From Candidatus Nitrosopumilus sp. (GTDB lineage Archaea > Thermoproteota > Nitrososphaeria > Nitrososphaerales > Nitrosopumilaceae), in NCBI GenBank assembly GCA_029862085.1, contig JAOTXZ010000007.1:1-55785 (forward strand): a stretch of 55,785 nt of DNA, read 5' to 3'. A model generated the notes under the pieces. It was not told where the DNA came from. It ran no database searches and was given only the letters and a program-made list of their open reading frames with translations. Both the position numbers and the translations under genes were made by a program. Shown piece after piece: positions 17,013 through 25,566 of the stretch. How positions within the stretch are numbered: position 1 is the first letter of the stretch; each line of letters opens with the position of its first letter.

Positions 17013-17879
17013 GTGACAAATCTTGGAAAAGTGGGTGTAGGAGGTAATAATCCTGTTCGTATAATGGGGATTTTGAATACTAGTCCTGAGTCATTTTACA
17101 AAAAATCCATTAAAACTTCGAAAAAAAATATTTCCAATACTGTAAGAAATATGGAAATTGATGGGGCTAATTTTATTGATGTAGGTGGAATGTCAACTGC
17201 TCCTTATTTATCCACATTAGTTTCCGAAAAAATAGAAGTTAATCGAATTTCAAATGCAATAAAAATTATCCAAAACGTTTCAAATCTTCCTATTTCTGTA
17301 GATACATGTAGAGCAAATGTAGCAAAATCAGCATTAGATTTAGGAGTTGATATTATTAATGATATTTCTGGATTAAAATATGATGAAAAAATGATTGATG
17401 TTATTTCAGATTATAATCCATCATTGATTTTATGTGCATTTAATGCCAAACGAGTTTCAGGAAATCAAATTACCATAGTCAAAAATCTTTTTAAAAAAAG
17501 CATTGATATTTTGAAAAAAATTAATTTCTCTACAAACAAAGTGGTTTTAGATCCTGCCATTGGGTTTTTTAGAAAAACCGGAAATGGGCCGTTTTTTACC
17601 AAAATTAATTCTGATTGGTTTTCGAGGGATCTTCAAATAATACAAAATCTAAATTTAATTAAACAACAATTCCCAATTTTGATCTCAGTTTCAAACAAGT
17701 CTTTTATTGGAAAACTTTTAGGAAAAGAAAGTCCATCAGATCGACTCTTTGGCTCAATTGCAGCAGAAGTAGTATCAGTTCTAAATGGTGCTGATGTCAT
17801 ACGGACACATAATGTTTTGGAGACAAAAGATGCCATTAAGGTAGCATCAAAACTTTCTGGAAGAAACAAAGGCTTATAA
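17013..17879 (+). CDS. folP: Dihydropteroate synthase-like protein
   Basis: This TIM-barrel protein of 288 residues is counted from the GTG at 17013. It has the pterin-binding motif IMGILNTSPESFY near the N terminus, DGANFIDVGGMST, ISVDTCRA, DIINDISG, and a late ISVSNKSFIGKLLG plus IRTHNV. These match DHPS, which couples a p-aminobenzoate-type substrate to the pterin diphosphate made by MptE. A TTG at 16989 would add eight residues and overlap mptE. I prefer GTG 17013 because the family core begins soon after it. Archaeal homologues may serve a folate or methanopterin-like cofactor. Confidence 0.87.
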   Translation: MTNLGKVGVGGNNPVRIMGILNTSPESFYKKSIKTSKKNISNTVRNMEIDGANFIDVGGMSTAPYLSTLVSEKIEVNRISNAIKIIQNVSNLPISVDTCRANVAKSALDLGVDIINDISGLKYDEKMIDVISDYNPSLILCAFNAKRVSGNQITIVKNLFKKSIDILKKINFSTNKVVLDPAIGFFRKTGNGPFFTKINSDWFSRDLQIIQNLNLIKQQFPILISVSNKSFIGKLLGKESPSDRLFGSIAAEVVSVLNGADVIRTHNVLETKDAIKVASKLSGRNKGL

Positions 17880-17909
17880 TCAATATTTTACTTTCTGTAC
17901 AAGGTTTAG

Positions 17910-19343
17910 TTGGAATTTAAAGAAGGATTAACTTTTGATGACGTTCTTCTTGTTCCCAAATATTCGGATATTACAAGCCGATCTCAAACCAATTTAAGCA
18001 CAAAACTATCTAGAAACATTTCCCTTAACATCCCGTTTATCAGCGCGAATATGGATACTGTTACAGAATCTGCAATGGCCGTAGTAATGGCTCGTGCAGG
18101 AGGAATTGGGATTATTCACAGATTTTTAACTATTCAGGAGCAAGCAAATGAAGTTCTTAAGGTAAAAAGATCCGGAAGTGTCATTATTGAAAATCCATAT
18201 ACGATAAATCAAGATAAAACCGTTCAGGATGCCCTCGATTACGCAGAAGAAAAAGAAGTCTCCGGACTTTTGGTAGTAGATTCAGACTCTAAATTTACAG
18301 GTATTGTAACAGATAGGGATCTCTTGTTTGAAACAAACACTTCACATCTAATAAAAGAGGTAATGACAAAAGATGTTGTAACTGCGAAACCCGGAACAAG
18401 TACCGAAGAAGCAAAAGAAATTTTACATAAACACAGAATAGAAAAATTACCTATTGTAGATGAATCAGGTTCGATTAATGGATTAATCACAAGTAAAGAC
18501 ATTACAAATATCGAGGACTATCCTTCAGCATCAAAGGACAAAAAAGGAAGACCTCTTGTTGGTGCAGCCGTTGGAGTAAAAGGTGACTTTTTGGAAAGAA
18601 CTGAAGGTCTTTTGGACGCAGGGGCTGATGTCCTAGTTGTAGACATTGCACATGGTCACAGTGAAAATGCAATTAACACAGTTCGAAATATCAAAAAGGC
18701 TTTTCCTGATTGTGAATTAATTGCCGGCAATATTGCAACAGCCAAGGGTGCAGAAGATCTAATAAAAGCAGGAGTTGATGCCGTTAAGGTAGGTGTAGGT
18801 TCGGGATCAATTTGCATCACTCGAGTAATTACAGGATCTGGAGTTCCACAATTAACTGCAGTATTGGATTGTACTAAAATTTGTAATGATCATGGTATTC
18901 CAATAATTTCTGATGGTGGAACTCGAACATCAGGTGATGCTACTAAAGCCTTAGCTGCAGGTGCGTCTTCGGTAATGATAGGAAGTATGTTAGGAGGAAC
19001 AGATGAATCTCCAGGTACCGTATTAACTAAAAATGGAAAACGTTTCAAGGTTTATCGTGGGATGGCATCTTTAGGAGCTTCCTTGGGAAGAAAATCAAAA
19101 GATGCAGGTTCAATTTCATTTGATGAAGATCTAAATGACTATGTTGCAGAGGGAGTAGAGGCAATGGTTCCATACAAAGGAACTGTAACTGATATTCTAA
19201 AACAGCTTACAGGAGGTGTCCGTTCTGGTTTAAGTTATTGTGGTGCTAATAATATTTCTCAAATGCAAGATAATGCAGAATTTATTAAAATGTCAAGAGC
19301 TGGTTTTGCGGAAAGTCAACCCCATGATGTTTCAGTAATGTAG
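17910..19343 (+). CDS. guaB: IMP dehydrogenase
   Basis: This 477-residue enzyme oxidises IMP to XMP, the step before GuaA. The N-terminal [11 protein letters not shown] is diagnostic. Two CBS domains follow (residues about 90-205, for example [14 protein letters not shown] and [11 protein letters not shown]). The catalytic-cysteine loop GSGSICITR lies near residue 300, and [11 protein letters not shown] and YRGMASLGA follow. The start is TTG at 17910, with a TATA-like ATATTTTAC about 23 bases upstream. The length is normal. Confidence 0.97.
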   Translation: MEFKEGLTFDDVLLVPKYSDITSRSQTNLSTKLSRNISLNIPFISANMDTVTESAMAVVMARAGGIGIIHRFLTIQEQANEVLKVKRSGSVIIENPYTINQDKTVQDALDYAEEKEVSGLLVVDSDSKFTGIVTDRDLLFETNTSHLIKEVMTKDVVTAKPGTSTEEAKEILHKHRIEKLPIVDESGSINGLITSKDITNIEDYPSASKDKKGRPLVGAAVGVKGDFLERTEGLLDAGADVLVVDIAHGHSENAINTVRNIKKAFPDCELIAGNIATAKGAEDLIKAGVDAVKVGVGSGSICITRVITGSGVPQLTAVLDCTKICNDHGIPIISDGGTRTSGDATKALAAGASSVMIGSMLGGTDESPGTVLTKNGKRFKVYRGMASLGASLGRKSKDAGSISFDEDLNDYVAEGVEAMVPYKGTVTDILKQLTGGVRSGLSYCGANNISQMQDNAEFIKMSRAGFAESQPHDVSVM

Positions 19344-19378
19344 TTAATTTTTTATGCGGCAGTTTAAATCAATGATCT

Positions 19379-19846
19379 GTGTTATCTAAAAGAACCATTA
19401 TTGGCTTAATAGTTGGAAGTGCCATTATTGCAATTGGAGCTTTTTCGGTAATACAACACATTGGAGATATTACAATAAATGAAAATTATATTGTTGATAA
19501 AGGTGATTCAACACGTTATACAATTCCAGCTCCCACCGACACTCCACAATCAATGACAATAATTGGAGATGCTTTTGATCTTAAACTTGAAAGTCCGGGA
19601 GATGGTTTACAAATCCCGAAAACTTCCTACAAAAAGAAATTGAATTTGGATTGGGTACATTCTGAAGCTGGTGAAACAAAAATTCAAATTCAAAATACTG
19701 GAAATACTGAATTAAAAATCACAGGAATTCTTATTAGAAGTGCTGACCCAATTTGGTTTACCTATGATTTTATGGTAATTATCACAGGGATGGTCATCAT
19801 GGGGTTTAGTATGGGGTTTACATTAAGAAAACCTAAAGGATTCTAG
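19379..19846 (+). CDS. Membrane-anchored protein with an extracellular beta domain, unknown function
   Basis: This 155-residue protein has an N-terminal hydrophobic span (about residues 6-26, TIIGLIVGSAIIAIGAF), a central beta-rich domain (residues 30-125) with Thr/Pro stretches, and a second span near residues 128-148 (MVIITGMVIMGFSMGF). The central domain probably faces outside. The start is GTG, about 26 bases after a TTTTTATGC box. Its last 4 bases overlap the convergent prephenate dehydratase gene. I do not recognise the family. Confidence 0.65.
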   Translation: MLSKRTIIGLIVGSAIIAIGAFSVIQHIGDITINENYIVDKGDSTRYTIPAPTDTPQSMTIIGDAFDLKLESPGDGLQIPKTSYKKKLNLDWVHSEAGETKIQIQNTGNTELKITGILIRSADPIWFTYDFMVIITGMVIMGFSMGFTLRKPKGF

Positions 19847-20658
19847 GTTAATTTTGCAGACGGATAAGAACCCAAAATTTTCATAACCAAAGTTTCATTT
19901 TCAATTTTTTCAAGCATTCTTGAGATTTGGGAATTTTTTGCATGGCCTTCAAAATCTACATAAAAATTGTATTCCCAATTTGTTGATTTCGTTGGTCTAG
20001 ATTCAATTTTAGTTAAATTGACATTATAATTATGAAAATTTTCAATTATTCTGAAAAGGGTTCCAGGCTCGTGTTTTATCGAAAATATTATTGAAGTCTT
20101 GTCATTTCCAGTTTCTTTACTTGTTTTTTGTGACAAAACTAGAAATCGAGTATAATTGTTAAGATTATTTGCAATTTTTTCTGATATTATGGGCATTTTG
20201 TAAATCTCAGAGGCTGTCTTGCTAGCAATACATGCAACATTAGTTTTGTTTATTTCTTTGATAATTTTTACACTACCTGCAGTATCATAAGTTGGAACAG
20301 TTTTCATGTTGTAATTTTGAATAAAATCCCTACATTGTCCTAATGCTTGAGGATGTGAATACACAGTATCTATCTCTTCAAGTTTCCCATTTCCAATTAA
20401 GCAATGTTCAATTCTATGATAAATTTCACCCATTGCATTTAGAGATGTGGAGTATAACAAATCATAACTTTCTCCCACGCTTCCTTCCAGAGAATTTTCC
20501 ACTGGTAAAACTGAATAATCCGTTTTGTTAGAGATAGTGCTTTCTAAAACTTCCTTAAACGTTGAAAGTGGTATAGTTTCAACTTCTTCTGTAAAAAACG
20601 ATCTAGCTGCTGCTTCACTATATGCTCCTCGCTCCCCTTGGAACGATACTTTAATCAT
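19843..20658 (-). CDS. pheA: Prephenate dehydratase with ACT domain
   Basis: This 271-residue enzyme makes phenylpyruvate for phenylalanine synthesis. The periplasmic-binding-like catalytic part starts FQGERGAYSEAAARSFF and includes the ENSLEGSVGES loop, CLIGNG, YSHPQALGQC, and the catalytic NNYTRFLVLS. A C-terminal ACT domain (IFSIKHEPGTLFRIIENF, KIESRPTKSTNWEYNFYVD) provides allosteric control by phenylalanine in the family. It follows csl4 by 2 bases, so the two share a transcript. Confidence 0.95.
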   Translation of the reverse strand: MIKVSFQGERGAYSEAAARSFFTEEVETIPLSTFKEVLESTISNKTDYSVLPVENSLEGSVGESYDLLYSTSLNAMGEIYHRIEHCLIGNGKLEEIDTVYSHPQALGQCRDFIQNYNMKTVPTYDTAGSVKIIKEINKTNVACIASKTASEIYKMPIISEKIANNLNNYTRFLVLSQKTSKETGNDKTSIIFSIKHEPGTLFRIIENFHNYNVNLTKIESRPTKSTNWEYNFYVDFEGHAKNSQISRMLEKIENETLVMKILGSYPSAKLT

Positions 20659-20660
20659 TT

Positions 20661-21212
20661 TTATTCTCTCAGATGAACAAATTCACTTTTGCCATAGTCA
20701 GTTGAAAGTTTCCTTTCATCAATCCATGAACATTCTGTACATTTTATGGCATCACGCATTTGGACGACTTTTCCACCACATTTTCTACATTTTGTAAATA
20801 ACACTCCAAGATGTGGCTCATCAATTTTTGCATGGATGGTTCCGTTGAGGTGATTTAAAATTTTTAGAGTAACTAAATCGTTTAACAAAGCCACATTTTT
20901 TTTCCTGAGTTGTCTAGTCGCACAAACACACTCTACTTTGGAGGTGGTGGGTTTTCCATTAATGTAGTCAATTGATACTGCAATCATTGAAGACATCACT
21001 GCAGCCACACTACCAATAATGGTATCTCCTACTCGTGGTATGGACAGCATTTTGGGATGTTTTATACTTGCTACCCGCGTAGTTTTATCGAGGTTTTTCT
21101 CTCCAACTGTAGAGGCACGGACCATATCTCCATCATCAAAAGTGTTGTATCCAGCCTCATATTCTTCAATTGAAGCGATTTTATCACCAGGAAAAGTTGC
21201 TGTTTCTGACAT
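20661..21212 (-). CDS. csl4: Exosome RNA-binding cap protein Csl4
   Basis: This 183-residue protein has an N-terminal domain starting FPGDKIASIEEYEAGYNT and an S1-like RNA-binding domain (VGDTIIGSVAAVMSSMIAVSI). A C-terminal zinc ribbon has the pairs CRKCGGK and CTECSW. This is archaeal Csl4, the cap subunit that links substrate and DnaG to the Rrp41/Rrp42 exosome core for RNA decay or tailing. It heads a small operon with prephenate dehydratase and diverges from the dehydrogenase at 21299. Confidence 0.93.
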   Translation of the reverse strand: MSETATFPGDKIASIEEYEAGYNTFDDGDMVRASTVGEKNLDKTTRVASIKHPKMLSIPRVGDTIIGSVAAVMSSMIAVSIDYINGKPTTSKVECVCATRQLRKKNVALLNDLVTLKILNHLNGTIHAKIDEPHLGVLFTKCRKCGGKVVQMRDAIKCTECSWIDERKLSTDYGKSEFVHLRE

Positions 21213-21298
21213 GCAGGGGTTTCCTGTTTTATGATTATAATTGTTTGTGGTTCTACCTTAGGGTAAATCATATAACTTGAAAAAAAATTCCAAAAACC

Positions 21299-22369
21299 AT
21301 GAAGGCCTTAGTTTATGAGGAGTATAGTACGGATGATGATTTTTCTAAAATTTTAAAAATTAAAGATATTGCAGAACCAAAACCTCGACCAAATGAAGTT
21401 GTTTTCAGAGTAAAGTCTGCAGCCTTAAACTATGATGATATTTGGGGAATGAGAGGAAAACCCCTTGCGATTCCGCTTCCCCACATATCTGGAACAGATG
21501 CAGCAGGCGAAGTAATTGCAATTGGAGAGGATGTAAAAAATATCAAAATAGGTGACAGAATTGTGTCCCACGGAAATATGTCCTGTCGTATATGCAGTGC
21601 TTGTACTGATGGACGAGAATACGATTGTAAAAAGAGAAAGATATGGGGGTTTGAAACTGGTCCTCTTTGGGGAGGCTACTGTGAAATAACACATCTTCCA
21701 GAAGTTAACGTTGTAAAAATTCCTGACAATGTTTCTTATGATGATGCAGCTGCTGCATCAATGACTCTTCTAACTTCTTGGCATATGTTAGTTGGTAGAG
21801 CAAAAATCCAACCTGGACAATTGGTTTTAGTGATGGGAGGAAGTTCCGGTGTTGGAACTTATGGGATACAAATAGCAAAATTGTTTGGTTGTACTGTAAT
21901 TGCAACTGCAAGTCCAGATAAACTAGATAAATTGCTAGCGTTAGGAGCCGATTATGCTGTAGATCATAGAAAAGAAAATTGGCATAAAGAGGTTCGTGAA
22001 ATTTCAAAAAAAATTACTAAACCATTTGGTGACGTTCCTGGAGTTGACGTAATTTTTGAGCATATCGGAGGAGATCATTGGAACAAAGAATTGACCTTGT
22101 TAAAATACGGGTCTACAATCGTAACAACAGGTGCAACCACCGGATATAACGCCAAAACAGATTTACGGCAAATTTTCTTTAAAGGAATTAACATTTTAGG
22201 TTCTACACAAGGAACTAGGGCTGAATTAGAGCAAGGATTCTATTGGATGTCTCAAGGGAAAATTAAATCCATTATAGATTCTGTATATCCATTGGAAAAA
22301 GCGTCAGAGGCTCACACAAAAATGCTTAAAGGCAAAGGACTTTTTGGAAAAATCTTAATGAAACCATAG
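21299..22369 (+). CDS. Medium-chain dehydrogenase/reductase (quinone oxidoreductase or enoyl reductase type)
   Basis: This 356-residue MDR protein has an N-terminal GroES-like domain with a structural zinc lobe (MSCRICSACTDGREYDC, four Cys). The nucleotide motif VMGGSSGVGTYGIQIAK lies near residue 177. The usual catalytic zinc cysteine is replaced in LNYDDIWGMRG, which is the pattern of quinone-oxidoreductase and acryloyl-/crotonyl-CoA-reductase-like branches rather than classical alcohol dehydrogenases. The cofactor is probably NADPH. A role in carbon-cycle side reactions is possible but the substrate is not fixed. The TPR gene follows closely. Confidence 0.8.
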   Translation: MKALVYEEYSTDDDFSKILKIKDIAEPKPRPNEVVFRVKSAALNYDDIWGMRGKPLAIPLPHISGTDAAGEVIAIGEDVKNIKIGDRIVSHGNMSCRICSACTDGREYDCKKRKIWGFETGPLWGGYCEITHLPEVNVVKIPDNVSYDDAAAASMTLLTSWHMLVGRAKIQPGQLVLVMGGSSGVGTYGIQIAKLFGCTVIATASPDKLDKLLALGADYAVDHRKENWHKEVREISKKITKPFGDVPGVDVIFEHIGGDHWNKELTLLKYGSTIVTTGATTGYNAKTDLRQIFFKGINILGSTQGTRAELEQGFYWMSQGKIKSIIDSVYPLEKASEAHTKMLKGKGLFGKILMKP

Positions 22370-22382
22370 ACCCATTTTGATA

Positions 22383-22985
22383 ATGACAATCAATCCCAGA
22401 ATTAATTCTATTTTAGATGAAGCAAATAGATTATTTTTACTAGGTAAATTTCAAGAAGCCATTTCATATTATGATAAGATTCTTGAGGAAAATCCAAATC
22501 ATTTAGGATGCCTAAACAACAAAGGATATGCCTTGAGTAAATTGAAAGATTATGACTCTGCTTTACTTTGCTATAATAGAGCTTTAGAATCAAATCCAAA
22601 TGATCTTTCGCTATTGATCAACAAAGTATCGTCTTTGCGAAAAAAAGGAAACCTTCAGGAAGCCTTGTCTAACTGTGACATTATTTTGGAATCAAATTTG
22701 AATTATAATATTGCATTATATCATAAAGAACGAATTTTACTCTCCATGAAAAACTTTGAAGAATCTATAGTTTGTTGTAACCAAATTTTAAAAGATTATC
22801 CTAACAACGGTGATGTTCTTTATGACAAATCTTGTAATCTTGTTATGTTATCTAAATTTGATGAAGCCCTTGATAATTTAGAAAATTCCATATCTCAAGG
22901 AATTCAATATAAAATTAAAGCAAAAAAGTCTAAAATTTTTGAGAAGCTAAACGACAAACAAAGATTTCAAAGTCTGATTTCCTGA
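22383..22985 (+). CDS. Tetratricopeptide-repeat protein
   Basis: This protein of about 200 residues is built of about five TPR units of 34 residues, with the consensus seen clearly in LGKFQEAISYYDKILEENPN and LKDYDSALLCYNRALESNPN. TPR arrays bind partner peptides. No enzyme domain, signal peptide or membrane span is present. It starts 13 bases after the MDR gene, so the two are probably co-transcribed. A TTG two codons upstream of the chosen ATG is an alternative start. Its end almost abuts the convergent dph2 gene. Confidence 0.85.
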   Translation: MTINPRINSILDEANRLFLLGKFQEAISYYDKILEENPNHLGCLNNKGYALSKLKDYDSALLCYNRALESNPNDLSLLINKVSSLRKKGNLQEALSNCDIILESNLNYNIALYHKERILLSMKNFEESIVCCNQILKDYPNNGDVLYDKSCNLVMLSKFDEALDNLENSISQGIQYKIKAKKSKIFEKLNDKQRFQSLIS

Positions 22986-22987
22986 TT

Positions 22988-23983
22988 TTATAACCAATGA
23001 GGAAGTTCCAAATACTCATCAATATTTTCATTTCTTAATATTTTCAAAAGAGCATTGGCTTGAGGAGAAGATAAAACAGGTTTGTCAAACTGATTATCAG
23101 TTGATATTCTGGGACATGCTACTTGGATAAAGGCATCTATTCCTTTTAGATTGTTTAGTCGTTCGGCTGTAATATCGGTTAAGGCAAATAACTGAACTGT
23201 TTTTCCTTCTTTTTCTAATTCTTTTTTGAACTTTAATGCAAATAGTTTTGATAATTGTCCCTCTTTGAGACCCACGATTATCCCAAATGATTGGGCTTCA
23301 GCTGCTTTGTAAATGGCAAGAGTAGCTTTCTTTTTTAATTTCTGCGCAAATTCGGTTACTTCTCTTACTTCATTGAAATAAGGATCTAGAACGTACGTTG
23401 GCATATTAGTTGATAGGGCAATTCCAGATGCATGAAAATTACTTTGACCTAAAAAGACATAGGCGTCTACTTCTTCTTTGAGTTTTGTTGCTGGGTAAAA
23501 TTCACACCCAAATACCTGACCATCATTTAATTGACCTCCACCTTTTCCAACTTTTACCTTAACTCCATTATTTGTTAAAATTCCTTTAACTTTTTCCATT
23601 TGATGAAGATGTTGACTGTCAGTTACCAATGCTATGGTTTTTCCTGATAAAATTTCTGCACTTTTTTTAGCAACGCTATCAAATTCGACATCGTCAAATG
23701 CATCAATCAATAATACATTTTTCTCAATTGATTCTGTGTTAATGGTATGGCCAATGTTAAATTGAATTCCAGTACCTAAAATTTTTCCGGCATTTGAATT
23801 CAAATCACATGTTCCCCAGGTAGTGTCTGCTAGAACATATGCTGGAATCCCAAACTTCTTTGTAATAACAATTGCAGTTTGTTGAATTTGAGGCAAAATT
23901 CCATCAGGTCCATTTAGAGAAACAGATGCCGGTTTTTTCGATTGAATTTCTTCAAAGATTCTTTCTTCATCTACTATTATCAA
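22988..23983 (-). CDS. dph2: Diphthamide synthesis protein Dph2 (radical 3-amino-3-carboxypropyl transferase)
   Basis: This 331-residue enzyme transfers the aminocarboxypropyl group of S-adenosylmethionine to a histidine of elongation factor 2. Three widely spaced cysteines expected to hold the 4Fe-4S cluster are visible at about residues 59 (TTWGTC), 160 (GQVFGC) and 290 (QVACPR). Family segments VSLNGPDGILP and FGIIVGLKEGQ are present. Archaea use a Dph2 homodimer, which fits a single gene. It is divergent from tiaS. Confidence 0.93.
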   Translation of the reverse strand: MIIVDEERIFEEIQSKKPASVSLNGPDGILPQIQQTAIVITKKFGIPAYVLADTTWGTCDLNSNAGKILGTGIQFNIGHTINTESIEKNVLLIDAFDDVEFDSVAKKSAEILSGKTIALVTDSQHLHQMEKVKGILTNNGVKVKVGKGGGQLNDGQVFGCEFYPATKLKEEVDAYVFLGQSNFHASGIALSTNMPTYVLDPYFNEVREVTEFAQKLKKKATLAIYKAAEAQSFGIIVGLKEGQLSKLFALKFKKELEKEGKTVQLFALTDITAERLNNLKGIDAFIQVACPRISTDNQFDKPVLSSPQANALLKILRNENIDEYLELPHWL

Positions 23984-24066
23984 TTCAACTACGAATGAAG
24001 TGATTTTAATTTAAACCAAGTGTATAACTCGACAACTAAAAATGTCTGCAATTCAATAACAAATCA

Positions 24067-25395
24067 ATGAATAACGAGTCTACACTTCATATTGGCTTTG
24101 ATGATACGGATTCACCAACGGGTATGTGTACCACGTTTTTGGCCTACAAAATTGTGGATTATTTAAAAAGTCAAGATTTAGACTTTTTAGATTTTCCTAG
24201 ATTAATTAGATTCAATCCCAATATCCCTTGGAAAACTCGCGGTAATGGGGCAGTATCTATTAAAATTAAAACCAAACATCCTTCTAAAATTAAAAATAAA
24301 ATTAAAAATTTTATTTCCAAATACTCTGATACCGAAAATGGAGCAAATCCTGGATTAGTTTTTTATGAAAACAAAACAATACCTTCTCATTTTACAGAAT
24401 TTAGTGAACTAGCCTTATGGCAATTAATTAACAGGAATCAAGCAAAAAAATTTGCTTCAAAAAATAATCTTGAATTTTTTTACAAAGGAAATGGTCAAGG
24501 ACTAGTAGGTGCAATAGGAGCCATAGGATATCAATTCATCGATCATACTCTCGAATTGTTAAGTTACAGAAAACCCTCAAAATTTGGCAAAGATAGGAAA
24601 ATTTCTTCTCAAAGTGTACAATTAATGCAACAAAAAACATTTCCTTACACCTTCAATAGTTTTGATAATAAAAAATCAAGAGTCTTAATTACTCCTCATG
24701 GTCCTGATCCTGTATTTTATGGTATACGAGGTGAAAAAGTTGATTCCTTATTGAAAGCAAAAAAAATTTTGAAAACAGAGGAAAAATTAGATGGACATCT
24801 AATCTTCAAATCTAATCAAGGAACAGGTGATCATTTGAAAAATATTTTTACCAAAAAAACCTTGAAACCTTATGCTTCTGGAAAAACAACTGGAATTGTA
24901 TCATCTTATCCAAAAATAGAAAAAGGTGGACACGTATTTTTTTCAATTAATTCTAATGGGGATGAATTGAGATGTGCAGTTTACAAACCCACAGGAATAT
25001 CTTCAATTGCGATGAATCTGATCAAGGGAGATAAAATATGCGTTGGGGGAGGAATTAGGAAAGCTTCAAAAATTCATCCAAGAATTTTGAACCTTGAATT
25101 TATCGATATAATTAAACTTGAAAAAAATACTATTATTTCAAATCCATTTTGTACAAAATGCAAAAAATCAATGAAATCAAAAGGACAGAAACAAGGATTT
25201 CAATGCGTAAAATGTGGAAAAATATCCAAAAATAAAACTAATTTGAAAATTCCGAGAAAAATCAAGCAACAACTCTACATTCCAGATATTTCAGCCCATA
25301 GACATCTTAGTAGACCATTAACTAGATTAGGAAAAGCAAATAGAAAATCAGAATTTAATGAATCAAGTTCATGGTTTTCAGTATATGAGAATTAA
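24067..25395 (+). CDS. tiaS: tRNA(Ile2) agmatinylcytidine synthetase
   Basis: This 442-residue protein modifies C34 of the isoleucine tRNA with anticodon CAU to agmatidine so that it reads AUA. The N-terminal FDDTDSPTGMCTTFLA is the family signature. FPRLIRFNPNIPWKTRGNGA, the GAIGAIGYQF segment and an OB-fold region follow. A C-terminal zinc ribbon (CTKCKK...CVKCGK) is near residue 365, and the tail is basic. It ends two bases before the initiator tRNA gene, which lies on the other strand. Confidence 0.94.
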   Translation: MNNESTLHIGFDDTDSPTGMCTTFLAYKIVDYLKSQDLDFLDFPRLIRFNPNIPWKTRGNGAVSIKIKTKHPSKIKNKIKNFISKYSDTENGANPGLVFYENKTIPSHFTEFSELALWQLINRNQAKKFASKNNLEFFYKGNGQGLVGAIGAIGYQFIDHTLELLSYRKPSKFGKDRKISSQSVQLMQQKTFPYTFNSFDNKKSRVLITPHGPDPVFYGIRGEKVDSLLKAKKILKTEEKLDGHLIFKSNQGTGDHLKNIFTKKTLKPYASGKTTGIVSSYPKIEKGGHVFFSINSNGDELRCAVYKPTGISSIAMNLIKGDKICVGGGIRKASKIHPRILNLEFIDIIKLEKNTIISNPFCTKCKKSMKSKGQKQGFQCVKCGKISKNKTNLKIPRKIKQQLYIPDISAHRHLSRPLTRLGKANRKSEFNESSSWFSVYEN

Positions 25396-25396
25396 G

Positions 25397-25486
25397 TAGC
25401 GGGGAGTAGATTTGAACTACTGATTTGCGGGTTATGAGCCCGCCGGGATGACCTAGTCCTAAATAGTCTGACTTCCCCACCCCGCT
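25397..25486 (-). tRNA. Initiator tRNA-Met (CAT) with a D-loop intron
   Basis: Read on the minus strand, the acceptor 5' strand AGCGGGG (25486-25480) pairs with CCCCGCT (25404-25398), followed by discriminator A. The anticodon arm GCGGG-CTCATAA-CCCGC carries CAT. The T arm is AGTAG-TTCAAAT-CTACT. The A1:U72 pair and the three G:C pairs next to the anticodon loop mark it as the initiator. The D arm is 15 bases too long. Removing bases 20-34 of the gene leaves a normal loop with GG at positions 18-19, so an intron is inferred. CCA is not encoded. Confidence 0.93.
25453..25467 (-). other. Inferred 15-nt tRNA intron in the D-loop
   Basis: The extra segment is ACTATTTAGGACTAG on the minus strand. 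The precursor can fold as a bulge-helix-bulge: AGUC pairs with GACU (4 bp), a 3-nt bulge AGA lies on the 5' side, a 3-nt bulge AGG lies on the 3' side, and a CUA/UAG mini-stem closes the inside. Cutting after AG in each bulge joins AGUCAG to GUCA. Because of AG/AG repetition, shifting the boundary by up to two bases gives the same product. Confidence 0.75.
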
Positions 25487-25508
25487 GTTTCGTAATTGAA
25501 TAGGGGCC

Positions 25509-25516
25509 GTATATAC
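25509..25516 (-). promoter_or_regulatory. TATA box of the initiator tRNA gene
   Basis: GTATATAC is centred about 26 bases upstream of the tRNA 5' end at 25486, the canonical archaeal spacing. The element is a perfect palindrome. The gene at 25567 has its own weaker AATATG-type box further right. Confidence 0.5.
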
Positions 25517-25566
25517 GCGTTATCAAATTTTTGAAAGTAATTAATATGATTTGAGAAAATTAAATT

